A DNA stretch of 64,000 nt from Paramacrobiotus metropolitanus (Eukaryota > Tardigrada > Eutardigrada > Parachela > Macrobiotidae): NCBI RefSeq assembly GCF_019649055.1, contig NW_026570275.1:310001-374000 (forward strand). Reading direction: 5' to 3'. The notes beneath the pieces are model-generated. The model was not told the origin of the DNA, ran no database searches, and saw only the letters and a list, made by a program, of their open reading frames with translations. Every line of letters starts with the position of its first letter. The first letter of the stretch is position 1. Of this stretch, positions 22,601 to 34,400 are shown one piece after another. The position numbers and the translations under genes were made by a program.

Positions 22601-25600
22601 TTTTTTTTTGAAATTTACTGCCGGCATTTTAAGCAGTTGTGATGGCACTTTGTTGTTGCAAGCTCGTTAGGTACTCCGTACTGCGACCGACGTGCACGTG
22701 CGTATTTAACAAATCACGCACAACAGCGAAATCATAATATTATTCATCTACCACAATGGTAAGGAAATCACGGTGGTAAGATTACAGCGGCAATTGAAAA
22801 GTGTTAAAGCACACGTTTGTTGACGGTATAAAATCGATCATTATCAAGCCGGCGAATTACTGGGTTATATGCCAGCTGATGACAGTAAGGTGGCCTAGTG
22901 GGCTGTGATGGATGGTATGTAATCAGAAGCCGTGCATGGGACATGTGCAGGCATCCGTGGCCCGCTGATGAACTGCCCACGTCACATCGGCCACAACAGC
23001 AGCCACAAAAATACCGGCTTCCGGTAATAGGTTGTGCCCGTGATTTATGCCGCAGTGATTCAGTATAACGGCGCTAATATTTAAGTTTTAGTCTGGGGCT
23101 GCGCAATGAAAAATGGATTACATGTACGCCCACTTTTCGCAACTGTCAGGCTGCGGTAAAACATAATTACAAGGATTCGGATAAGCCTTGTTGTTAAGTA
23201 TTCTTTGTGCAATTATCGGTTATTTTTTAGTTTTTCTTCTCTAACGGATGGTTGTTAATGCGCATCGACTTCCATCGTACAAGTACTCTTATATGTTTTT
23301 CAAATAAATATATATTTATAAGTAAACATTTATTTTTTTAACAATCGAATGTAATTATTTTTAAGGGCGATCTTTTCAGTACATTGCTACCTTCGCTGCC
23401 TAATGACAGCTGTTTCAACTGGGCACAATCTCGTGGGCAAAATAAACCGACGCGTTTTATAACACAAAATTGTATATCTAAATCTTCTCTAAGTACCTGG
23501 ATTTCTACTTTTAAATGCTTCGTAAAATATTGTGTAATTGATTCTATAATATTTCTACTCGTATTCTGGCATATGTACGTACTGTATATCGTGTGCAATT
23601 TTGGGCATCAGCTTTTCAGATAAAACGTTGCAAAATATTTTTTAACTTGATTAGTACAGTATGGATGCGTACATAATATTATCATAACACTAAAAACATA
23701 ACACAATGTGATACTTCTATCATTAACTAAGAAATAAAATTACACAATCGAATCAATAAGAAATAGCACTTACCTCGATCCTCTGCAGGACGACGCTAAT
23801 GGCGGTGTGCTTCTCCACCGAGGGCACATATCCCGCACCGCACCCAGCCGGCATCCCGGCCAGCGCACTGCGCATCTCCGGATCGGTGAGGTAGGCTTCC
23901 CCGTCTGTGACCGCGTAGCTGAGCAGATTCAGCGCCTCACTGACCCGCGCATACACCAGATCCCGGTTCAACCGGGCCTCCTGGCTATCCGGATGCCGCA
24001 GACTGGCCTGAAACCGGTATCATCCCCATCAGCGACAAGTTGTTGATCAATGAACAAGCAATTACATGCACCCCGGGGGAGGGTACATTATACACACGAA
24101 GATGAATGAAAGATACGAATCATAACACCGGTTGTGTCATGTTTATAACCGGTTGTGGTCAGTGGACGATGATTAATGAGGGGGCGATGTGAAGAGAAAT
24201 TGTGAAAAATATCGGAAGTGTGCTAATACCTTGGATGACGTGAGGAGCATCATGGTGGATTTCTCCAGCAGCTGTCTGGCGCTGGCCAGCTGCGCTTTCC
24301 GCTTGTCGTCCTTGAGATCCTGCAGGCGTTCCCCACTGAGCCGCGCCAGATCCACCATACTGCTGCCGTACTGGCTGAATAGTTTAACGAATTCGCTGAA
24401 GTCCCGGACATGTACCAGGGCGCGCAGTGTTTGCCGAACCTGCCCCAGTATAAATTGCACTGGTAACACAGATGCATTACGTTGCGTCTGGGATGTGATT
24501 GCGCATGTGCAGCGATTTATCTTTATGGTCACTATATCAATAACTATAACCGATACATTTCCGCTGGATTACCGGAAGAGAAAAACCTTTTGGATAGCGT
24601 ATATGAGAAAAATCAATGTAGCAACATTTATCGCAAATCGATCGAGGGCCTGTAAACTGCTGAGATTTAAAAAGACAAAACAATATGTCGCGCAACCTGC
24701 GGTACAACACATTTTTGTCCAATAAATGCAGAATATTTACAAAAACTTAATTTTTTCGAAATACAAGTGTTCTCTTCCACGGGCACTGCATTCTTATACA
24801 ACTCGTCCACTCATTGCTTTCTAATTTAAGGAAAATATAAAATGAGTGAAATAAATCGATTTTTGCCTACGAATTGTGAATATTTTATTCTCAGCAAAAC
24901 CATTTGCTATTCTTTATTAATACCAGCTAAAAAGTACTAAAGTGCCAGTGCGGTCGATAAAATAATACTGCGTCCGTAAAAAATATTTAAAAATTACGGT
25001 TTTGGAAACAAGAAACAAAAGTATCCCTTCTAATTCATTTGGTGATTAAATAGAGAATACAACGTATGCAACGAATTATCTGACATTTAACGCAAAAACC
25101 AAGCCAGATATGAAAACCAGCAAACGGAGACACTTCCGGTACCAAGGTCAGCCTTACCGCGTCCTTGGCCCGCAAAATCTGCAATACCAACACCCGGTCT
25201 GCGAGCAACAGGACCCGCGTGACCGACGACAGCAACCCGCGTGCCGCCCGCAGCAGTTTGCGCTCCTCCAGCAGCGGCTGCGACGGCGGATGCGGGAGCA
25301 TCGCGCCGGGCGGATACAGACCGTCCAGGCGGATGGAGACGATCTGCGCCAGCAGGGAACCTGTATAACGCATACCAAGGGTCACCCCCCGCTGGGCGGA
25401 AGTGGCATTTTGCGTCTTACCGGCATCCCGCGTCTCCCGGCAGGCCTCCAGCATCTCCTGGCGGATTTCCGGGTTGTCCTCGGCGATGTTCTCGCCGATG
25501 TGCACGAACTTGGCCACGGCTTCGCAGACATCACGGACCACGCAGGAGAGAGCGATGGACACGCGCTCGCTTTTTGTCAGGCGCTCGCGCTGGCTGATTA

Positions 25601-28600
25601 GCGCCGAGATCTGCAATACAACCAGACTTAATTTTATAGATGCGAGGCTTGATTGAATTTATTCGAATAAATTGAAAAAAAATTGAAAATTATTCGGAAA
25701 TTAATTTTTACCATTTTTTTCTTTTTTTACCGATTTATTTAGCCATCACGGTACCACCTATACAATTATACCTAAAAAAGTTTTTGTTAGCATACCAAAA
25801 ACGTGACTGACCAGATACAGGATACGAGATTCTTAACTTTTGATGTTTTTGACACGTACTTCACAATTATATACTCGTACATTAAATGTACATCGGCTTG
25901 TATAGCCAATACCTTAACATCGAGGGAAAAGTCCACTTTTTTAAAAACCGATAGTTTAAGGTTATATACTCGTACATATAACTGTTGCTTAACAAGATTC
26001 TTAAAAAGTTTTTCTCGTGTTCAACGATTATACGACGGTGATCGCAATTTTTTTACCCATACGCAGAACCGCAGAAGTTATGCCCACTAATGTCTGCAGT
26101 TTACGCAGAACTCCGTATAAGAAGTTATCATAATAACAAAAGCCAGGGGAGTTTTTAAGTGCAGTGCAATTTAATCAGCTATAAAAGCCGTATAGAATTT
26201 TAATCCGATTTGTCCATGAAAAGAAGGAGAGCAATCGGAGTGGAGAGCATTAGTCTACTTTGCCGCGATTGTTGTATCTGTACTGACTGCACCCAGTCCG
26301 TACGTTATCGGTTATAATAAAATATCTTGACGATTGATTTCGGGGATTATCCCCGGTCAATCTGCTGCGGCCACATCGTTATGCGTTTCCCAAGCCGCAT
26401 TGTACACATCATACACGTCATTACGATTACGATCGGCGAGCATAAATCATCCTAAGCGGTTATTTATACTGGCTACAATACATACAGCGCAGTGACGGGG
26501 CAATTAATGTGCAACTACAGCGCAACGGATATTATTAATGATACATGCACGGTGGCGGGATATCGCGGCTGAAAATTAGGGAATGATTATTGACACCGGC
26601 GGTGATGTGCGGAGGCTGCAGTGCGGCCGGCGGTGATGAGTGGGGATCGCGTTAGGTTGAGAAAATAAAAGGCCCTTGATGAAGGGAATTATCGGCTAAT
26701 AGTTGGGGGCTCTGCATATAGCTAGTACATATACTGTAGACATCCGCAGCGCGTAACGCTTAATTTCTCAGGGAAAATCAATACCGGCGTCCGTCGTGTT
26801 GTCCCTCTGCCAACACGCCGTGTAATAACCCGTTCCAAAGAAGAGAGAACAGCGATACAGAAAAGCAACTACATAGCTTCTGATCAAATCCAACAAGAAA
26901 ACGCGAGGTCGGTAGCATTTCAGTGCACGTGCAATTCGCAATTATTGATGCATAATTATGCTATTATGACGACTGCTGCCTATTGATATTAAATTATTAA
27001 TTTTTCAAATTTTTGGATAACATAAATTCACGTGTGACAGTACAGCTGACATGTGCGGTTGTTTAGAGGTGCAATACAAAAATAAACAAAAATAATAATC
27101 ACATGAAAATATAAAAAAGTTTTTGGGAGACCTAAACAAGCACCAATTTTGCCGGCTTTTGTAATGATTACGAAGACCGAAAACGGTAAAGCAATATCGT
27201 ATTTCCGCTGAGCCGGCTTGCGCCTGATATTACGTGGTAAATTGTCCATCTGTCGGTTCCGAGTTAAAGACAAAACTACGTCAGCCATAAATTATTGAGT
27301 ATCAAATCATTCTTATTTAGTTCCGATTATATGCAGTGAAAGTTTTTTCATAGATAATGAATCATCCTAAATCTGTTCGACTTGGCCAATAATTTTAACG
27401 TAAAACTGCAATTTAAATGTTTATGAAAAGAGTTAAGAGTGAATCGACGGAGCAGCTGCCGGTTGGCCTGTTCGATGCATTTCCGGATGCTTTTCCAAGA
27501 GAAGCGAGTGTGTGCGGCCGCAGCGCGCGTCTGTACGTTGGGGCGATTATGTACGGCGCGTTTCCTAATCCCCGAAGAGATCGGAAACTCGGAAAGTGGG
27601 ACAAACACATCGCGCAGTGTACGGCCGCAGTGCGTCTATAATCGCCGCGCGGGACGGCGTACTGACTCCCATTTCCGAACGGAACATGTGCCGGGTTAGT
27701 GTGCATGGCGAAAAAATATATATATATCACGGAATTGCGCTCGAGAGCCGCCATTGACGATGGAGACTGGCGTGTGCGGCTGACAATTATTTTCGACATG
27801 TTCATCATTACATGCGCTGAACGCGGGCCAGCGTTCTACATAATCATTACCGCTGTATACAGTGCCGATGTACGCGCGCCAATTGACTGACAAAAATTCA
27901 CGAAAGCGCTAATAATCGGCTTTACGTAATCGCATTGTTGGAATCTTCAACGTCAGCTTGAGTGGACGAAAAAACACCGACAGCCGGCTGCAAAGCCAAA
28001 CACGAACGATACAAGTCAGATGTCGAAAGGTCCACCATAGGCCAACCATAATATTTACGTGCACTTTTAAGAAATTGTTTACGAGAAAATGCCGGTTAAA
28101 TTTAGACGTGCGCCAATTAGACAAGCATTAAAATACTTCCTGGTGTGCGCCGGCAGCAGTAAAGTGTGTTTAGCGAAAATTAAATTAAACCAAGTTTAAT
28201 ATGGAATCATCCATGTTTGGGTAAAAATAACTGCTTGACGGCATTTCGGAAAATTGACGCATTACAAAGTCATCTTATTAAAAATTCAGCGGGAATTTTC
28301 CCAGTGGGACAAAATCGTTAATTATTATCGATAAGTATGTATTTATTAATTATAATTGCAATGCATAAGCTGTTAAAGTTAAGCTTGCGACTTAACTAAG
28401 AAATGCAACCCACGGAAATAGTAATTTGAACCAACACAGTAGATAAATTCGGAACAACGTTTTCGGCAATCACGCAATATACGAAGTTCAGCGGGAATTC
28501 GACAGTAAAACGAAACCGGTGTTTCATTAATTTTTAAAAATATTTGTTGTTTTCGTTTCATGAAAATGATAAAAAGCCATTAAATTATAATAATAATTAT

Positions 28601-29040
28601 TGTTATTATTATTTAATAGAGCATGTTATTCCACTGGTCATGTTTGCAGTGCTTTACGCCATATCATCTTAAAAAGGCTTGCCTTCTCACATCCTAGTAA
28701 ACTAAAAAAGCTGATCAAAAATTTAAGAATTAAAAATGAATTATACAGCCAGGTTTTGCGCGTTCATCTGGATTTAATTACGCATTTCAGAATTCGTGAT
28801 AAAAAAAATTCAAACAGACTTAACAGAGTAAACGAAATCGCTAAATGCTGGTACCTGCGAGACGAGAGGAATGAGCGTCTGCTCGACGGATTTAGTGCGG
28901 ATCTCCAGATTGGACAGACCGGTTAAGGAAGCGGAAGTGGGCAGCGTCCCCGGCCCGGCCGCCGACGCACTGCCCGGCCCCACCGGCGTACATCCCGGCA
29001 TGGACACCGCCGCCACGGGCTCCGGCACACGCATGGCCAT
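19628..29040 (-). CDS. CTNNAL1: Alpha-catulin (vinculin/alpha-catenin family), 11 exons
   Basis: Exons: 29040-28855, 25610-25421, 25360-25158, 24439-24230, 24007-23774, 22499-22308, 22177-22091, 21964-21713, 21588-21397, 20966-20388 and 19864-19628. Phases are consistent throughout and give 853 residues. It starts MAMRVPEP with an in-frame stop just upstream. LEIRTKSVEQTLIPLVSQ, LLEKSTMMLLTSSK, TAKENLDVF and RAKNMSSMAYTMYLFTRGEG are more like alpha-catulin than alpha-catenin. Alpha-catulin is a helical-bundle scaffold of the cell cortex, linked in other animals to Rho signalling and ion-channel clustering. The intron at 25361-25420 is only 60 bp and the first is about 3.2 kb. The donor at 22307 (GTACGA) is the least certain. 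The tail (about 78 residues) is Gly/Ser-rich. Confidence 0.9.
21016..21294. mobile_element. About 280-bp inverted-repeat element in a catulin intron
   Basis: Bases 21016-21076 are mirrored at 21234-21294 (about 60 bp; e.g. CGGTACTGATTAAAATAATG against its complement). The core contains repeated TCTATGCAG. It lies wholly within the intron between the exons ending at 21397 and starting at 20966, and has no coding capacity, so it looks like a MITE. Confidence 0.65.
25611..28854 (-). other. Alpha-catulin intron 1, no further gene recognised
   Basis: The 3.2-kb intron is AT-rich with several short open frames on both strands (for example 27413-27808), none with recognisable features. A regulatory role is possible but nothing specific is visible. 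Confidence 0.5.
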
Positions 29041-31414
29041 ATCACATCACATTAGTGCGTTCAGTGTGATACTCCCTTCAACTTCAGCAGGCATCAACCG
29101 TCCCATCACAAATTATACATAATATAATCCCCGATCCTGCAGAACGACAGCACACATTGATACATTTTTTAATTGCCCAATATAATTCCTGTATGTATAT
29201 ATGCGCCACGCGTTGGCGTCGTTAAACGGTGCGCCTTTGTTGACACTGCCATCCACCGGCATTCACATTAACGGTCCTGATACACGGTTATTACACGGGC
29301 GTATTATGACACCCAGCGGAAATCCGTACGCAGTGTTTTGTCAGCAGAATACTGGGATAGACGAATTGTTATCCAGGACACAGTTAAACACCGAGTTGAC
29401 AGTGTTACCACGCGCCGTGTGTTGATACGTACGTGAGAAGATGCCGATGTGGTGCTTACTTTGCTGGGGCCGGTGTGTGTGCAGATTAACCAACGTACAA
29501 TTGATTATTCAATGCTTGGCAGGTGCATAGCGCGATATTGGTGAACGCTACAACGCCGTCATAATAATTATCTTGGCCCGGCGGAATATGTTGATCACGC
29601 GCGCGCGGGAGAATATTAAAGTCACAGCACGCGCTAAGAAAACAACGCGTACACGCAGCGCGAGAAAAGTGGAAAACACTCGCAGCAGACGATGTGGTGA
29701 AACTGGATCCCGCGCAAAGCAATCTCGCTTGTTTGATGATGCGTAGTGGATAAATGCATTTACTCGTACAACTCCTTAGCGAGCCACCCACCGTTGCCGA
29801 GCATATAGAGAAAGAAGCCGCTAAGAAACCTAAGAAATCTAAGAAACATCGAGGTAGAGAAATGCCGTCAGGGAGATGATGAGAGATAATGTGGGACCTG
29901 GGCTGGAGAAATATTCCTGCCAGATAAATCCCACAGTGATGACATAGTGTGGAGGGGGAACGGTAACGGATATATGCGGGATGCCTAGTTGCCTACTCTA
30001 TCTGGCGACTGGTGCAGGCAGTGGTGTGTGTGTATGTGGAGCGTTTCATTTTCACTCGGCTGAGTGCTGACAGACAGCCCAGAGCGATGCCAGACAGGCT
30101 GCTGCGTTCCTCTTCCATGCACACTCGCCCGACTGCCTGGCTGTCTTGGTTGGGTTGGAAAAGCTCATCAGTTCCATCAGTACTAGTATTGGAATTCCAT
30201 TTGCTCGCGAAAAACGGTCTATTTTGGCGAAGGGTCAAAAAGATGGAGAGACCATTAATGGAGGATATTTTCTTCGGTCAGAAAGAGGATGGAAAAAGTT
30301 GAGGCTTTCCTTTAACGGAAAACCGAAGTTTAAAAATTCATGGTAGCCTCCGGCATATGGGAAAATAATTTTTGCCATGTTAAGTTTGCTTTAGGAAAGA
30401 TGCTTTTCAATGCAATGGTGGGAATATGCTGCTGAGTCGGTGACTCGGTCCAAACTCCAAAGATAAAAATTATTAAAGCTGTTATTGTAGGACCAAGTAT
30501 TAAGTTACCACATTTGTGGTTGGATTTTATGGATTAATTGCAATTTACACGTACTCACAGTCAAAATACTGTTATGTACGTAATGCCTGATGCCTGATTT
30601 ACGTAATACGTAATTGCAAACGAAACGTTTGTCTCAAATACAAGTATCGAAGTACGCGTAAACGTGCTATCATTTTGTTTCAGATTTTATGATTTTAAAA
30701 ATCATTTTAAAATCTGGAAAAAAACGGTGCAGTTCTGGTTCGGTGAGAAAACGATCTTGATACCTATGTGCAAAATTTAAACGGGATCGGTCCATAATGA
30801 GAATTTTGTTTCCACTGAATGCATTTAAACTATTTGGAACTTTCTTACAGCCATAACTCCCGAACCGGAAGTTGCGCGCACAAAGGGTTTTCACGCCGAT
30901 GTATACAAATCACCTGGCTACAGATCATAGAATGCCCTGAAACTATGCAAAAAAGTGTTTGGTAGTGCGCAAAAGCGAACGTTTTAGTACATGGTACCAT
31001 ACGTACTTGGTACCATATATAGTATACCGGGACTTCCCTTAAGGGTACTCAGGAGTTAGGACCAAATTCGTGTACATCCACGGGAACGTTCGCTGTCGCG
31101 CACTCCCAAACACCTTTTCTGGCATTGCTTTATGATATACTGCAGCCAAAAGATTTGTATATGTACTAGGCGTGAAAGCCTTTTGCGCGCTGGTACTTAA
31201 AGTATCTCAGAGTGCACAACTGCCAGAAAATGTGCTTTTACGCAACATTATGAGCAAATCAATCAGTATACTTATACAGATAATGCTTCCGCCCAAAAGA
31301 GATCAACAAATAACGCCGAAAAAACTTAAATGTAAAGAATATTTCACTTCTGTGAAAATCAGGGAAATACCATTCCTGTACAAGGTGGCACATTGGACGC
31401 CGGTTCGAGCACGA
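29041..31414. other. Intergenic between catulin 5' end and TOP3A 3' end
   Basis: Both neighbours are on the minus strand. No gene is recognised. Bases 29815-29850 contain AAGAAACCTAAGAAATCTAA, the reverse of the 9-bp microsatellite motif. Bases 30690-31190 are copies of the foldback repeat described at 35607-36292. Confidence 0.5.
30690..31190. repeat. Diverged copies of foldback arms
   Basis: Bases 30690-30990 resemble the right arm of the element at 35607-36292 (shared CATAACTCCCGAACCGGAAG and TTGCGCGCACAAA). Bases 31030-31190 resemble its left arm (ACGGGAACGTTCGCT and CGCGCACTCCCAAACAC). Partial copies also occur at about 34110-34265 and 33890-33960, with an inverted piece near 32975-33015. 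Confidence 0.6.
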
Positions 31415-34400
31415 CTAGAGCTGCGTGCAGCGGCCCAGCGCCTGACTGATGGTGTCGAGGGCTCGGCGCACCTGCAGGAAGACGGCGCGGTAGTTGTCGG
31501 TCTGCTCCTGCAGGACCGCTTCTTTGCTGCGGCGGCCATCGCAGATGTCCTTGAGGGAGGCCTCTAGCTGCGCGCGCAGATGCGGCCGGGACATGCTGTG
31601 GTTGATGGCGTCGAAGCCCTCCACCAACCTGTCAACACTTCCGCTTCAACAATGTTTTCAGCAATGCGGTGTGGCAGATTCATGCGAGCATCATCAGTTA
31701 AGAAATACTGTACTGTGTATTTCACAGATTTTACAAATTTTTCAAAACGATTACTGATTTAAAAGAGTTACGGGAGTAGTTTTCATATCGCATACAAAAT
31801 TTGTTGTAATGATTTCTGGAAGTTTGAATTTTTACAATTTCGTACATTTTGAAGCCAGAATTAACGAGAAAAAAACCATATTTCTTGAGGTTAATTGAGT
31901 TTATCCAGACAATATCTTTACTGTTTCTAAACCCCGCATTCTTCAATTCAGTAGTAAAGAGTACAGACAACAGTAACAAAAAGATTGCGAAAAAGCCGGC
32001 CTCAACTATTTTGCTCCACGCTTATTCTTTACGTAATTGAAAACATTTCGTTACATACCCTAAAATACAGGATTAAAATAAAAATAAAATTCAGTAAGAT
32101 AAAAAATTTTTTAAAAAAATGCCAGAAAATTAAAAAAAATATATATAAAACGCAAAAAAATGATTACAACCAATACTCGTAAAACAAAATGCAAATAAAC
32201 AGTTCAATCAGATAAATGCAAAAATAAAATGCAAAGCAATAAGGAAATAATGGAAGTCATAAAGATGAAATAATTAGAGTAATCCATGAAACGAAAAAAG
32301 CGAAAAACCGCCGCGCATGGCCGACCTACCCCATTCCGACGCGGCCCGGCATGAAGCGGCGTTCGGGCGTCATCCCGGCGTAGAGGCGCTCCTGGATGGT
32401 CTCGATATGCTCGGCGTGCGTGGCGTCCGTGCCGATGCCGTGCTTGTCCATCAGCGCGATGAGGTCGGCTTCGCTGAGCAGCGCCGGCGCCGCGGTCTGT
32501 CCGCTGAGCATCTCGATGCTGGCGGGCAGGAAGGTGTGGCCCACGGGTAGCACTGGCAGCTGCTTGGACTCCCACTTGTCGTAGGGGTACACCTCCAGGT
32601 AGCCGCGCTCGGTGACTACCAGGCCCTCGGCGTGGAAGCGCTCCCCGGCAATGTCAATGTGAATGCTGGTCTCTTGACCTTTGGCGTCCTCCGAGCAGGT
32701 TGCCAGGAAGGGCCGCGTGATAAGCTCGTAAATACGCCACTCATTCCCTGCAAGATTCATGGTCAATCGTCAACCTGAACCACCGAGCTGCATTTCCCTG
32801 CAGTTTTAATTAAACTTTTTATTTCGACAAAAGCCAGTATACATAACAAAATGCCTGCGCTTAATTATACTAATAAAAATGATCGAATTTAAACATTAAA
32901 AAAACATCCAAAATCAAAGGCTTTGATTGCAGTTTTAATTCAAAGGCTTTCGTGCATGCACCCGAATATTTGGTACCATGTACCGGGTGACCCAACAAAA
33001 TGGCGGTCTCGTTTATTATGGTGTACTGGTCCCACCCAACGTCCGATGGACTTCGTTATAGTTTCATTCGAAAGAGCAATGTCCGGAGCACAGAACTGCT
33101 TAATCATATTAACCGTATACAAAGTTTCAACTTTTTAATGAATTATTGTAATAAAATAGGTGGATATTGACGGTGTCCCAGAACCGAAAATCTGGATTTT
33201 CCCATTAGCGAAATAAAAATTGCTATGGTTCAGGTTAGTGGATTAAAATCTGCCACTTTAGTATTTCAAGTAGAGGGATTGTTCCTTGTTTTTTTAACGT
33301 AAAGAGATACTGTATTCTGGTCACCGCGTTCGGTCCAGAAACTGGAGAGCTGGAACGCCGCAGATTCAATTTTCGTGAAATCCTCTAGCAGCTTTTTCAA
33401 AAATAAATTTCTCACCAACACTCAAAGCGAGTATCTGAATCAAACTTGCTTCTATAAAGGCAATGCCTTAGCTACATTTAACAACTAAATTTACACATTT
33501 TGTTGCAGCCTGTCAGGCAGCAAAAAATTGTTAATAAAATAAGTCGAAAATTGAACAAAAAAACGGCATTTTTTCAAAAAGGGAATCCAGTGCATTGCTC
33601 CCCCATTGTGTGCTCCATGGAAACCGTTTTCTTTATATTGAAAGGAAACACCCTTCGCTATATGAAACAATTGAAAAAACTGAAATAGTTTGTATAGATC
33701 ATAAAGGAGACAAAATTCTTTAGTTCAAAAGCTGGGTCACTTTACATTTCCGAACAACTTCAGTTGGCACAGCTTCTCACAAGCGTGTCATAACTTTTCG
33801 AAAAACTGTTTTTTGATTTTAATAGCTAATAAAATTTGTAATCGAAAGAATCTAAAACGGTTATGGTACGACAAGCGGTTCAAGAACAGCGAAACAAAAA
33901 CGGAGACCGCCATTTTTTGGGCCACCCGGTACTGATACACGGTGACCCGGTACAGATGATTAGTAAAAAAATCTTGGACTGCACCGAACAAATATTCCAA
34001 CATTTTTCACCGTTAGCTAACTGGTAAATAAATTGGTACAATTTTACAATACAATTTTTAATACAATACAATTTTAAATTTCAAAATCATTTAAAAAGAT
34101 GAAAAAAATGGGGAGTTCGGTTCGATAAGTAAAAGCGGTTTCCGGCTCAACTTATATGAACTATTTGGCCACAGAATGCCATAAAGCAATGCACAAACGT
34201 TTATGGGAATGCGCGAAAGCGAAAGTTCCCATCACGTACGGGACGATGTACCGGGTCATACCAACCGTCAAACCGTCATACCAACTAGTGAAACTACCAC
34301 GAAACCTACTTTGTAGAACCTTCGACGTTGCTCAATATGGTTTCCCGCACCAGACACCAGAGGCACGGTATTCTCTGCCCTGTTCCACACTTGACCACAT

